Origin: Chthoniobacteraceae bacterium
GTDB lineage: Bacteria > Verrucomicrobiota > Verrucomicrobiia > Chthoniobacterales > Chthoniobacteraceae
Direction of reading: 5' to 3'
NCBI GenBank assembly: GCA_947471505.1
Contig: CANIWM010000054.1
Span: forward strand, 1-45,632
Length of the DNA stretch: 45,632 nucleotides
Shown here piece after piece: positions 32,686-42,478 of the stretch. Position 1 is the first letter of the stretch; each line of letters begins with the position of its first letter. The translations under genes and the position numbers were made by a program. The notes under the pieces were generated by a model. That model saw only the letters and a list, made by a program, of their open reading frames with translations, searched no databases and had not been told where the DNA came from.

Positions 32686-33293
32686 TCTTCACTAATCTGC
32701 GCTAATGATTTCCATTGCTGCCGCCGAAGATTAGCGCCAATAAGCGCAGATTAGTGGTTCCAAATTGAGAGTATGTATAAAGACGAAGGCTACAAATTCA
32801 TGGGTGCGGCGTTCGAGGTTTACAATGTGCAGGGACACGGACTCGCGGAAGAAATCTATCAGGAAAGTCTGGAACTCGAACTGGAAATGCGCGCCATTGG
32901 ATTCCGAGGGAAACAAGAACTGGCTTGCTTCTACAAAGGTCGTGAATTGAAAAAGCGATACATTCCTGATCTGTTCGTTTGCGGATGCCTCCTTGTGGAA
33001 CTCAAGTCCGTGAGCAAGCTTTTGCCGGAGCACGATTCTCAACTCTTCAACTACATGCGAATCACGAAACAGCCCGTAGGATACCTCGTGAATTTCGGCC
33101 ACAAAGACACGCTGGAATGGAAGCGGTTTATTCTGTCTGAATACGGGGCGTGAACCACTAATCTGCGCTAATCTTCACTAATGTCGCTTACTCCAACTCA
33201 ACTCGTAAAGCATGAGCCAACAGCACGAATCGACGGTGCATCATTTTGCGTCCGCAATCCGAAAATTAGCGCCGATAAGCGCAGATTAGCGGT
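32678..33293 (+). mobile_element. GxxExxY gene element bounded by inverted repeats
   Basis: A 616-bp unit with perfect 10-bp terminal inverted repeats, ACCGCTAATC at 32678-32687 and GATTAGCGGT at 33284-33293. Each end also forms a larger imperfect hairpin: CTAATCTGCGCTAAT-type arms occur around 32690 and 32735-32757 on the left, and around 33152-33180 and 33265-33293 on the right. The GxxExxY gene lies between. The unit fills the whole gap: its left end holds the rhaA stop codon and its right end abuts the ATG of the ABC ATPase. GxxExxY genes are often multicopy and repeat-associated, which fits a mobile unit. Confidence 0.75.
32773..33153 (+). CDS. GxxExxY protein
   Basis: A 126-residue protein of the GxxExxY family, named for its motif seen here as GLAEEIYQ. 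The downstream ELACFYKGRELKKRYIPDLFVC and LLVELKSVSKLLPEHDSQ carry the D...ExK pattern of PD-(D/E)XK nuclease folds, which suggests a nuclease, but no activity has been assigned that I can name. Families of near-identical copies in Verrucomicrobia and Lentisphaerae are known. It lies inside the repeat-bounded unit. Confidence 0.9.
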   Translation: MYKDEGYKFMGAAFEVYNVQGHGLAEEIYQESLELELEMRAIGFRGKQELACFYKGRELKKRYIPDLFVCGCLLVELKSVSKLLPEHDSQLFNYMRITKQPVGYLVNFGHKDTLEWKRFILSEYGA

Positions 33294-34790
33294 ATGAAAA
33301 CACCCATTCTCCAACTCTCAGCGGTTAAAAAATCCTTCGGCGCGGTCCGCGCCTTGAAGGGCGTTTCATTCGATCTTCATGCGGGTGAAGTCCATGCGCT
33401 GCTCGGCGAAAATGGCGCGGGGAAATCGACGCTCATCAAAGTCATCACCGGCGCGCACCAACCGGATGGCGGGACGCTGACGGTCGGTGGTGAAACGGTT
33501 TCCGGCCTCACCCCGTCCAAGACCCGCGAGCTCGGCATCGCCTGCATTTACCAGCAGCCCGCGCTTTTTCCCGATCTCACCGTGGCGGAAAACATCGGTC
33601 TGCGGCTCAAGAAATCCGGCGCGTTTTTGCGGGTGAAATGGGCGGAGCAGCGCACGCTCGCGGCAGATCTTCTGAAGCGCATCGGCGCGGAAATTTTGCC
33701 GGATGCGGAAGTCCGCTCGCTCTCGATGCCCGAGCAGCAGCTCGTCGAAATCGCGTGCGCGCTCGGCACCGGCGCGCGCATCGTCATCATGGACGAGCCC
33801 ACGGCTTCGCTCACGCAGAAGGAGCAGCATCTCCTTTTTGCCGTCGTAAAAAGCCTCCGCGAAAGCGGTGTCGGCGTCGTGTATATCTCGCACCGCATGG
33901 AGGAGATCTTCGCGCTCGCCGACCGCGTCACCGTCCTCCGCGATGGCGAGAGCGTCGGCACGCATCCGACTGCAAACATGACCGAAGCCGAGCTCATAAA
34001 GCTCATGGTCGGGCGCGAAGTCTCTCACATTTATCCTGCCGCTGACGGCACACCGGGCGATGTCGTGCTCTCGTTGAAAAGCGTCGGCTCGCGCGCTGGC
34101 GGAGTTCGCGACGTGAGCCTCGATGTCCGTGCTGGCGAAATCGTCGGACTCGCCGGCCTCGTCGGCGCGGGCCGCACGGAACTCGCGCGCATCCTTTTCG
34201 GAATCACGCCTGCCGACTCCGGTGAAATCGCGCTCAACGGCCAGCGCATCAGCATCGGCAGCCCGCGCGAAGCCATCGCGCACGGCATCGCCTACGTCCC
34301 CGAGGATCGCCGCCGCCACGGCGTCATCCTCGAAATGCCCATCGCTCACAATATGACGATGGCCATTCACCCGACCTTCTTTCCCAGCTCACTTCTGCGC
34401 ACCGGCGCAGAGTCCGAGCTTGCGCAGCAATTCATCCGCGACCTCGGCATCAAAGCCTACGGGCCCGAAGCGCCCGGCGGCTCGCTCAGCGGCGGCAACC
34501 AGCAAAAAGTCAGCGTCGCCCGATGGCTCGCGACCAAGCCGAAACTCCTCATCCTCGACGAACCCACGCAAGGCGTGGATGTCGGCGCAAAATCCGAGAT
34601 TCACAAAATCATCCGCGCACTCGCGAAGGACGGACTCGCAGTGCTTATGATCTCCAGCGATTTGCCCGAAGCTCTCGGCATGAGCGACCGTATCGCCGTC
34701 ATGCGCGGCGGCACCATCGCGGCAATCCTACCCGGCGGCAGCGACGCGCATACCGTGATGGCGGCTGCGCTTGGGAACGCGGCAGCGTAA
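33294..34790 (+). CDS. Sugar ABC transporter ATP-binding protein (two ATPase domains)
   Basis: A 498-residue carbohydrate ABC ATPase of the RbsA/MglA/rhamnose type with two ATPase modules. Module 1 has Walker A GENGAGKSTLIKVI and Walker B IVIMDEPTASL. Module 2 has the degenerate Walker A GLVGAGRTELARIL, signature LSGGNQQKVSVARWL and Walker B LILDEPTQGVD. It powers import of a monosaccharide. Being next to rhaA suggests rhamnose. No permease or binding protein gene is present before the convergent gene at 34791, so its partners must be elsewhere. Its stop codon is directly adjacent to the end of that gene. Confidence 0.9.
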   Translation: MKTPILQLSAVKKSFGAVRALKGVSFDLHAGEVHALLGENGAGKSTLIKVITGAHQPDGGTLTVGGETVSGLTPSKTRELGIACIYQQPALFPDLTVAENIGLRLKKSGAFLRVKWAEQRTLAADLLKRIGAEILPDAEVRSLSMPEQQLVEIACALGTGARIVIMDEPTASLTQKEQHLLFAVVKSLRESGVGVVYISHRMEEIFALADRVTVLRDGESVGTHPTANMTEAELIKLMVGREVSHIYPAADGTPGDVVLSLKSVGSRAGGVRDVSLDVRAGEIVGLAGLVGAGRTELARILFGITPADSGEIALNGQRISIGSPREAIAHGIAYVPEDRRRHGVILEMPIAHNMTMAIHPTFFPSSLLRTGAESELAQQFIRDLGIKAYGPEAPGGSLSGGNQQKVSVARWLATKPKLLILDEPTQGVDVGAKSEIHKIIRALAKDGLAVLMISSDLPEALGMSDRIAVMRGGTIAAILPGGSDAHTVMAAALGNAAA

Positions 34791-35918
34791 CTACTTCTTC
34801 GGCGGCAAAGGCGGCGCGCTCACGGGCGGCGTCACAGCCTCTACGGGCGGGCCTTTGGGGCGCGGTGCTGGCACGGGAGGAGTTGCCACTGCGGCAGGAG
34901 CCTGCGGGCGCGGAGGGGGCTCGGGAAGATTGATGACCACCTTCGATTTCGTGCGCAGCTCGGCCAGCACGCCATCAATGAAGCCGCGCTTCCGGTCCCA
35001 GCCGAGGCGCGTTTTGATCAGGTCTTTCGACTCATCGAAAGTATTCGTCTTCGCGTCCCTGCGGTCGGTGAGTTTGATGATGTGGTAGCCCATCTCCGTG
35101 CGGACGGGCTCCTTCGCCAGCTCGCCCTTTTTCAGCGGGAATGCAGCTGCGACAATCGGCTCCGGCGGTCCCTGCCGTGGGAAGAAATCGAGGTCGCCCC
35201 CGTTCTTCTTCGCTTCGGGGTCTTCGCTCAGTTCGGTCGCGAGCTTTGCAAAGTCCTCCGTCTCCGCACGCTTTTGCGCTGCCTGTGCTTTCTTGAGGGT
35301 CGCCGTCACCTTGTCTGGCGTCGCATCGGGATCGACCATGAAAAGAATGTGACTGGCGCGGACTTGCTCCGGCACTTGGAAGTTCTGCGGGTTCTTCGTG
35401 TAAAACTCCATCGCCTCTGCGTCCGAGACTTCCGGGGCCTTGCCTGCCAGCGCCGTATCCATCCACTTCCGCTGCTGCATCATTTTGCGGAGTTCGCCCT
35501 TCAGTTGCTCGCCCGTCATCCCTTGGCTCTGCGCGAACTTTTCCAGCTCGCCGCGTGCATCGGTGAGCTTCTTTAGCTCCGCGTCGAAGTCCGCATCCGT
35601 CACCACGGTATCTTTCGCAGCGCGGGTGAGAAGGCGCTCGGAGACCATGTTATCCACGACCATCCGCGTCACCATCACGCGCTGCTCCGGCGGGATCGCG
35701 TCCACGGGCATCCCGCGCGCGGCCAGCATCTTCTTCATCTCGGCTTCGACTTGGACGTTCGTGATCTTCTCATCGTCCACGACCGCGAGAATCTCCGCAG
35801 GGAGCTTCTCGGCAGGCGCGGCAACGGGTGCAGGCGCAGGTTTGTCTTGGGCGGAGGTGAAAGATGGAAGTGCGCACGCAAACGCCAGAGCGAGTGCCGG
35901 GACGGATTTTGAAGTCAT
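34791..35918 (-). CDS. Secreted parvulin-type peptidyl-prolyl isomerase
   Basis: A 375-residue SurA/PpiC-like chaperone-isomerase. A signal peptide (about 1-23, ending TSAQ) is followed by an Ala/Pro stretch, an N-terminal helical chaperone domain (about 35-175) and a rotamase domain (about 185-300: RASHILFMVDPDA, GGDLDFFPRQGPPEPIV, TEMGYHIIKLTDRR). The tail is Pro/Ala-rich and ends PPLPPKK. Such proteins help fold exported and outer-membrane proteins. It is convergent with the sugar ABC gene. Confidence 0.9.
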   Translation of the reverse strand: MTSKSVPALALAFACALPSFTSAQDKPAPAPVAAPAEKLPAEILAVVDDEKITNVQVEAEMKKMLAARGMPVDAIPPEQRVMVTRMVVDNMVSERLLTRAAKDTVVTDADFDAELKKLTDARGELEKFAQSQGMTGEQLKGELRKMMQQRKWMDTALAGKAPEVSDAEAMEFYTKNPQNFQVPEQVRASHILFMVDPDATPDKVTATLKKAQAAQKRAETEDFAKLATELSEDPEAKKNGGDLDFFPRQGPPEPIVAAAFPLKKGELAKEPVRTEMGYHIIKLTDRRDAKTNTFDESKDLIKTRLGWDRKRGFIDGVLAELRTKSKVVINLPEPPPRPQAPAAVATPPVPAPRPKGPPVEAVTPPVSAPPLPPKK

Positions 35919-36056
35919 AAAGGGCGGCGACGCTACACGCGCTCACGGCGCTGGCGAGGGATTATTTAAGTTGGCAGTGGGCAGTGGGCAGTTGGTAGCC
36001 CCGCGTCTGCCCACTGAATACTTGCCGCCCAACATTCGCGTGCTCACGCTGCATCC

Positions 36057-39000
36057 ATGCGCTTCCTTGTCCTATTCGCCGCATCCGTCCTAGCCATCCC
36101 GGCACATGCTATCGAGCCTTGGGCTGATGCCAAGTTTCCGACAGACTTGGAGCCGTACCTCGAAATCTGGCTCGATGCTTCGGCGCAGAAAGCCGGTCGC
36201 GCTGCGCGAAAACTTTCTTCTGCCGACAACGCCGAGATCGAAGTTTGGCTCGATGCGTCCGGCAATCACAACGATGCGCGGCAGCCTATTCTGAACGCGC
36301 GTCCACGGCTGGTGATGAGCGCTGGCGGTGCGTTTGTGCGCTTTGATGGAAAGGATGATTTTCTCAGCGCTGCGCCGGGCATTTACAAGCAGGGCATGAC
36401 GGTTTTCATTGTCGCGGCACCGCGCCAGAATCCGGGCGGGTTTCGGGGATTTTTCGCGATGAACAGTCGCGGCGAAAACGACTACAAGACGGGGCTCAAT
36501 CTCGACCTCGGCAGCAATGCCTCAGCGACACTTTCGTGGATTAATGGGGAAGGAACCGGCACAGATGGGCAGCGTAATTTGCTCGATACGCAATTTGATT
36601 TTGGCACGTTTCACATCTTCGCGCTGACGGCCACTGGCGATTCGCTAAAGCTCCGCGCAGACGGAATCGAACAGCGCACGAGGCCTCGGCGACTCGGCGA
36701 CATCGTGATGGACGAATTGACCATCGGCGCACGCTCCTACTCAAACGAAGGCCGCGCTGCACATGCACAAGGTTTCCTAGAAGCCGACATCGCGGAGTTG
36801 ATCGTCATTCGCAGATCGCTGTCCGACGACGCCCGGGCGACGATGGAAAAATACCTCGCCGGAAAACACTCCGGCTTGAGCAGCGCGACAGGAAATAAAC
36901 CGCTCATCCCCGTCACGAATCCGCCGCCGGTGCAGATGTTCGTGCCGGGCTTCGATGTGCGCGAGCTGCCGCTGAAACTGACGAACATTGACTGCCTCCG
37001 CTATCGCCACGACGGCGTGCTCGTGGCGGGCGGATACAACGGCAAAATCTGGCTCCTGCGCGACACGGACGGCGACGGCAGCGAGGACAAGGCCTCGCTG
37101 TACTGGGAGAGCCCCGATTTGAAAAACGTCATCGGCATGGCGCTCACTCCGAAGGGCGACCCGCGCGGCCCCGGCGTGTTTGTGGCGACGGCGGGACGCA
37201 TCCTTTTTATCCCGGATAAAAACGGCGATGACCGTGGCGACGAGCAGATCATCGTAGCGAGCGGGTGGGAGAAACAGGCGACTCCCGGCGGCGGCGGAAG
37301 CGTGGATGCGCTCGGGCTGGCGCTCGCTCCCGATGGCTCGATTTACTTCGGGCTTGGCGTAAGTGCTTACAACAACGCCTACCTCCTCGATGGGGACGGC
37401 AAGTCGCACTTTGATATTAAAACGGAGCGCGGCACTGTGCAGCGCATTGCGCCGGATTTCTCAATGCGCGAGACGATCTGCACCGGCATCCGCTATCCCG
37501 TCGGCGCGCAGTTCAACGCGCAAGGCGACCTTTTTATGACGGAGCAAGAAGGCGCGACTTGGCTGGCAAACGGGAACCCTTTCGATGAACTCGTCCACAT
37601 CCAGTTGGGCCGTCACTACGGCTTCCCGCCTGCACACCCGAAGCACCTGCCGGGCGTGATTGATGAGCCCAGCGTCTTCGATTACGGCCCGCAGCATCAG
37701 TCGGCGTGCGGGTTTGTTTTCAATGAAGGACCGAAGACTTTCGGCCCCGTGTGGTGGAAGGGCGACGCATTCGTCACCGGCGAATCTCGCGGCAAACTCT
37801 GGCGCACGAAACTCGTGAAAACCGGCGCGGGCTACGTCGCGCAAAACCAGCTCATCGCCGCCCTCGCGATGCTGCCCGTAGATGTCACGCTCTCGCCACG
37901 CGGCGACCTCATCGTCGCCTGCCACAGCGGCTCGCCGGATTGGGGCAGCGGGCCGGAAGGCGCGGGGAAACTGTTCCGAATCTCCGCCGCGAACTCGCCC
38001 GCACCGCTGCCGGTGCTGACGTATTTTGCCAGCCCCGGCGCACTGCGCGTGACGTTTGACGCCGACCTCGATCCCACAAAGCTGCGCGACCTCGCCAAGC
38101 GCACGGAAATCACCGCCGGGCGCTACGTCGCCGCCGGAGATCGCTACGAGAGCTTCCGCCCCGGCTACCAAGTCGTCCGCGACCAAATGGCCGCACCACG
38201 CCGCGATGTGCCCGTGCTCAGCGCATCGTTCAGCGCGGATAAGCGGACGATCACTTTTTCCGCCCCACCGCAAAGCGTGGCGGAGACGTATGCGGTGGCG
38301 ATGCCGGGATACGATGTGGCGACGGATATGAGCGGCGTGGAGGCGACGTGGGTTTCCGACGATGGCACGAAACGCTGGCAAGGCTGGCTCCCGCATCTCG
38401 ACCTCGCCGTAGCGCGGGAACTCACGGCGGGCAGCGCGGAGCACGCGGCGCTGTGGGAGTATTTGGCGACACCCGGCAAGCTGACATTGCGCGGACAACT
38501 GAACCTTTTTGAGATGTTGCAGCCAGCCATCCAACCGGGAGCAAAGCTGGACTACGAAAGGCCTTCGGAACGAGTCTCGATAGATATTTCCAGCAATGAT
38601 GCGTTCAGAATCGAAACCAATCCGGAAGCGCTGCTCGCCGCTACAGCGGAGGTTAAAGTGCTCCGAATCGACATCAGTGGACCAGCACTTATGTCCTACT
38701 CTATGGGGCTCGGCACCACCCGTATTGCTGTACTCAAAGGGGTGAAATTGGATGACGGTCCCCGCATATTCGCCACATGGCACACCGCTGAAGACCCTTG
38801 CTCGCGGGCATTCCCCGTCCGCCGCTTCCTGATGCCTTTCGCCAAACCCGCCGACGCAAAAGCTGCCGAGCCCGTCGCCGTGAAACTGGAGGGCAACTGG
38901 CTCGCTGGCCGACGCCTCTATTTTGGCAAGGCGCAGTGCGCGACTTGCCACACACTCCATGCGCAAGGCGGGCGCGTCGGGCCGGACCTCTCCAACCTCG

Positions 39001-40091
39001 CCTTCCGCGACCAAGCCAGCGTCGAGCGCGACATCCGCGAGCCGAGCGCGGCGCTGAACCCGGACCATCTCACGTATCACATCGCGCTAAAAAGCGGCGC
39101 GGAACTCGTCGCCGTCATCCTCACCGAGGATAAAGACAACTACCGAATCGGCGAAGCAAATGGCACCGTGCGCGACCTTCCGCGCGCCGAAGTCCGGGAA
39201 GTGAAGTCGCTGCCGATTTCGCTCATGCCGCCTGGTTTGCTGGATGCGCTCACGCCGACGGAGCGCACGGATTTGCTCAAGTTTCTCCTCAGCCCATCGC
39301 CGCTAGAGCCAGCGCCCATCGTGGCGAAAGAGCCGCCGCCTGCGCCGAGGAATCGGGCGGAAGTGGAGGCGGTGCTTCGCAATAGCCAAGTGCAAATAGC
39401 CGATAGCAAACTGCGCGTGCTGCTCGTCAGTGGGAAAAAGGACCACGGGCTTGGCGAGCACGACTACCCGCTTTTTCAAAAACGCTGGAGCACACTACTC
39501 GCTCTCGCTGAGGGCGTGGAAGTGGCTCAGGCGCAGGATTGGCCGACGGTCGAGCAGCTCGCCAAGACGGATGTCGCCGTCTTTTTCTCCAGTAACCCGG
39601 CGTGGAATCCCGACCGTAAAGTGGAGCTGGATGCCTTCCTCCAGCGCGGCGGCGGCGCGGTATTTATTCATTGGGCGATTGAAGGGCGCGACTTCGCGCC
39701 GGAGCTGGCGGACACCATCGGCCTCGCCTCGCGACAGAAAGAGCTGAAATTTCGCCACGGCGCGCTCACCATGACTTTCGCCGAACACCCCATCACGCGC
39801 GGGATCAAAACGACGGACTTTATTGATGAAACCTACTGGCAAGCCGTGGGCGACCCGGCGCGCATCACGCTGCTCGGCGAAGTCGTAGAAGACGCCGCGC
39901 CGCGCCCGCAAATGTGGACACGCGAGCATGGGAAAGGCCGCGTCTTCGTCTCCATCCCCGGACACTACAACTGGACGTTCGACGACCCACTTTACCGCCT
40001 GCTCCTACTGCGCGGCATCTGCTGGACGGCGCGGCAGCCGGTGGAGCGGTTGAGCGAGCTTTCCACCGTCGGGGCGCGGATGGAATGGTAG
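36057..40091 (+). CDS. Large secreted fusion: LamG, beta-propeller, c-type haem and ThuA-like domains
   Basis: A 1344-residue secreted protein. The signal peptide is MRFLVLFAASVLAIPAHA. A LamG-like domain (about 25-280) is followed by a dehydrogenase-type propeller (about 300-650: LRDTDGDGSEDKASLYWES, GDLFMTEQEGATWLANGNP, RLGRHYGFPPAHP-like). A c-type cytochrome domain has the haem motif CATCH (961-965), and a ThuA-like domain (about 1120-1340: VLLVSGKKDHGLGEHDYP, GGGAVFIHWAIEG) ends the chain. This is a typical PVC membrane-bound-dehydrogenase-like design. It probably oxidises a sugar or alcohol and passes electrons to haem, but activity is unproven. Confidence 0.85.
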   Translation: MRFLVLFAASVLAIPAHAIEPWADAKFPTDLEPYLEIWLDASAQKAGRAARKLSSADNAEIEVWLDASGNHNDARQPILNARPRLVMSAGGAFVRFDGKDDFLSAAPGIYKQGMTVFIVAAPRQNPGGFRGFFAMNSRGENDYKTGLNLDLGSNASATLSWINGEGTGTDGQRNLLDTQFDFGTFHIFALTATGDSLKLRADGIEQRTRPRRLGDIVMDELTIGARSYSNEGRAAHAQGFLEADIAELIVIRRSLSDDARATMEKYLAGKHSGLSSATGNKPLIPVTNPPPVQMFVPGFDVRELPLKLTNIDCLRYRHDGVLVAGGYNGKIWLLRDTDGDGSEDKASLYWESPDLKNVIGMALTPKGDPRGPGVFVATAGRILFIPDKNGDDRGDEQIIVASGWEKQATPGGGGSVDALGLALAPDGSIYFGLGVSAYNNAYLLDGDGKSHFDIKTERGTVQRIAPDFSMRETICTGIRYPVGAQFNAQGDLFMTEQEGATWLANGNPFDELVHIQLGRHYGFPPAHPKHLPGVIDEPSVFDYGPQHQSACGFVFNEGPKTFGPVWWKGDAFVTGESRGKLWRTKLVKTGAGYVAQNQLIAALAMLPVDVTLSPRGDLIVACHSGSPDWGSGPEGAGKLFRISAANSPAPLPVLTYFASPGALRVTFDADLDPTKLRDLAKRTEITAGRYVAAGDRYESFRPGYQVVRDQMAAPRRDVPVLSASFSADKRTITFSAPPQSVAETYAVAMPGYDVATDMSGVEATWVSDDGTKRWQGWLPHLDLAVARELTAGSAEHAALWEYLATPGKLTLRGQLNLFEMLQPAIQPGAKLDYERPSERVSIDISSNDAFRIETNPEALLAATAEVKVLRIDISGPALMSYSMGLGTTRIAVLKGVKLDDGPRIFATWHTAEDPCSRAFPVRRFLMPFAKPADAKAAEPVAVKLEGNWLAGRRLYFGKAQCATCHTLHAQGGRVGPDLSNLAFRDQASVERDIREPSAALNPDHLTYHIALKSGAELVAVILTEDKDNYRIGEANGTVRDLPRAEVREVKSLPISLMPPGLLDALTPTERTDLLKFLLSPSPLEPAPIVAKEPPPAPRNRAEVEAVLRNSQVQIADSKLRVLLVSGKKDHGLGEHDYPLFQKRWSTLLALAEGVEVAQAQDWPTVEQLAKTDVAVFFSSNPAWNPDRKVELDAFLQRGGGAVFIHWAIEGRDFAPELADTIGLASRQKELKFRHGALTMTFAEHPITRGIKTTDFIDETYWQAVGDPARITLLGEVVEDAAPRPQMWTREHGKGRVFVSIPGHYNWTFDDPLYRLLLLRGICWTARQPVERLSELSTVGARMEW

Positions 40092-40166
40092 TTTCTCGGA
40101 AATAAGACTCGCCATTTCTCAGAGCTGCAAATAGCTCATTTCCGCGAAAGCAACCCAACCCAACCT

Positions 40167-41549
<1,383 letters not shown>

Positions 41550-41562
41550 GACACCGCGCGTC

Positions 41563-42303
41563 ATGCCGACTGCGGAATTCCTGCTGATCGACAACAGCAA
41601 CTCGTTCACAAAACTCGCTCTTTCCTCGCGCGACACCGTCGGCATCTCGCGCAAACTTCGCACCTCGGAGCTTACGCCGGAAACCCTCCGCCGCGTCCTG
41701 CGTGGGTGGAAGTTTGCCCGCATCGTCCTCTGCTCCGTCGTCCCGGCAAAGCGCGACATTATCGCCGAATGCCTCGCCGGATTGTCGCTCCACGAAGTCA
41801 CCCATCGTAGCAACCTCGGCGTCGGCATTGATTACCCGAAGCCCGCCAGCATCGGCGCGGATCGCCTCGCCAACGCCGCCTACGCTGCCGCCACTTACGG
41901 CGCACCGTGCGTCGTCGTGGACTTCGGCACCGCCGTCACTTTCGACATCATCTCGGCGGAGAAAAAATACATCGGCGGTGTTATCGCGCCCGGCCTCGAA
42001 GCCATGACCGACTACCTCCACACCCGCACCGCGCTCTTGCCGAAAATCTCCCTCATCGAGCCGCCCGGCCCCGTGGGGAAATCCACCAAGCACGCCATGC
42101 TCGCTGGAGCCGTGTATGGCTATCGCGGCCTCGTCCGCGAAATCCTCGCCGAGATTCAGCGCGACCTCGCCGCCCGCAAACTCCGCGTCGTCGCGACGGG
42201 CGGATACGCGGACCTCATCGCCGCGGGGGTCAAAGAAATCGCCGCCGTGCATCCCGGCCTCACCCTCGAAGGGCTGCGGCTCATCGGGGCGCTGAACTTC
42301 TGA
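41563..42303 (+). CDS. coaX: Type III pantothenate kinase
   Basis: A 246-residue CoaX kinase of the first step of CoA synthesis. The ATP/phosphate loop reads LLIDNSNSFTKLALS, where the usual DxGN is DNSN, so the conserved Gly is Ser. Other motifs are SIGADRLANAAYAA, VVVDFGTAVTFDII and GGVIAPGLEAMTDYL. The lower similarity of the P-loop makes this a slightly divergent member. Type III enzymes are not inhibited by CoA. It follows the response regulator with a 13-bp gap. Confidence 0.9.
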   Translation: MPTAEFLLIDNSNSFTKLALSSRDTVGISRKLRTSELTPETLRRVLRGWKFARIVLCSVVPAKRDIIAECLAGLSLHEVTHRSNLGVGIDYPKPASIGADRLANAAYAAATYGAPCVVVDFGTAVTFDIISAEKKYIGGVIAPGLEAMTDYLHTRTALLPKISLIEPPGPVGKSTKHAMLAGAVYGYRGLVREILAEIQRDLAARKLRVVATGGYADLIAAGVKEIAAVHPGLTLEGLRLIGALNF

Positions 42304-42309
42304 GCGTTA

Positions 42310-42478
42310 AACCCGAACGGCGCGAATGGAACCGCAGATGAACGCAAATCTTCGCAGATATTGTTGTTCGCAAATGCTCTGAGGCGACGGACATTTCTCA
42401 TCCGCACCAAAATTTCCAACTCCCGCTTATCTGCGTTGATTTGCGCCTATCTGCGGTTTCAAAAGCGGCGTTCGGGTT
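42310..42478. mobile_element. Palindromic non-coding element (MITE-like)
   Basis: A 169-bp unit with a 10-bp terminal inverted repeat, AACCCGAACG at 42310-42319 and CGTTCGGGTT at 42469-42478. Inside are further imperfect arms: ACCGCAGATGAACGCAAATC around 42331-42350 and the complement of ACCGCAGATAGGCGCAAATC around 42437-42456. It fills the whole gap between coaX and the convergent DUF1552 gene, and its right end carries part of the DUF1552 stop codon. It has no reading frame and resembles the ends of the GxxExxY element (CGCAGAT/AATCTGCG words). Confidence 0.72.
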
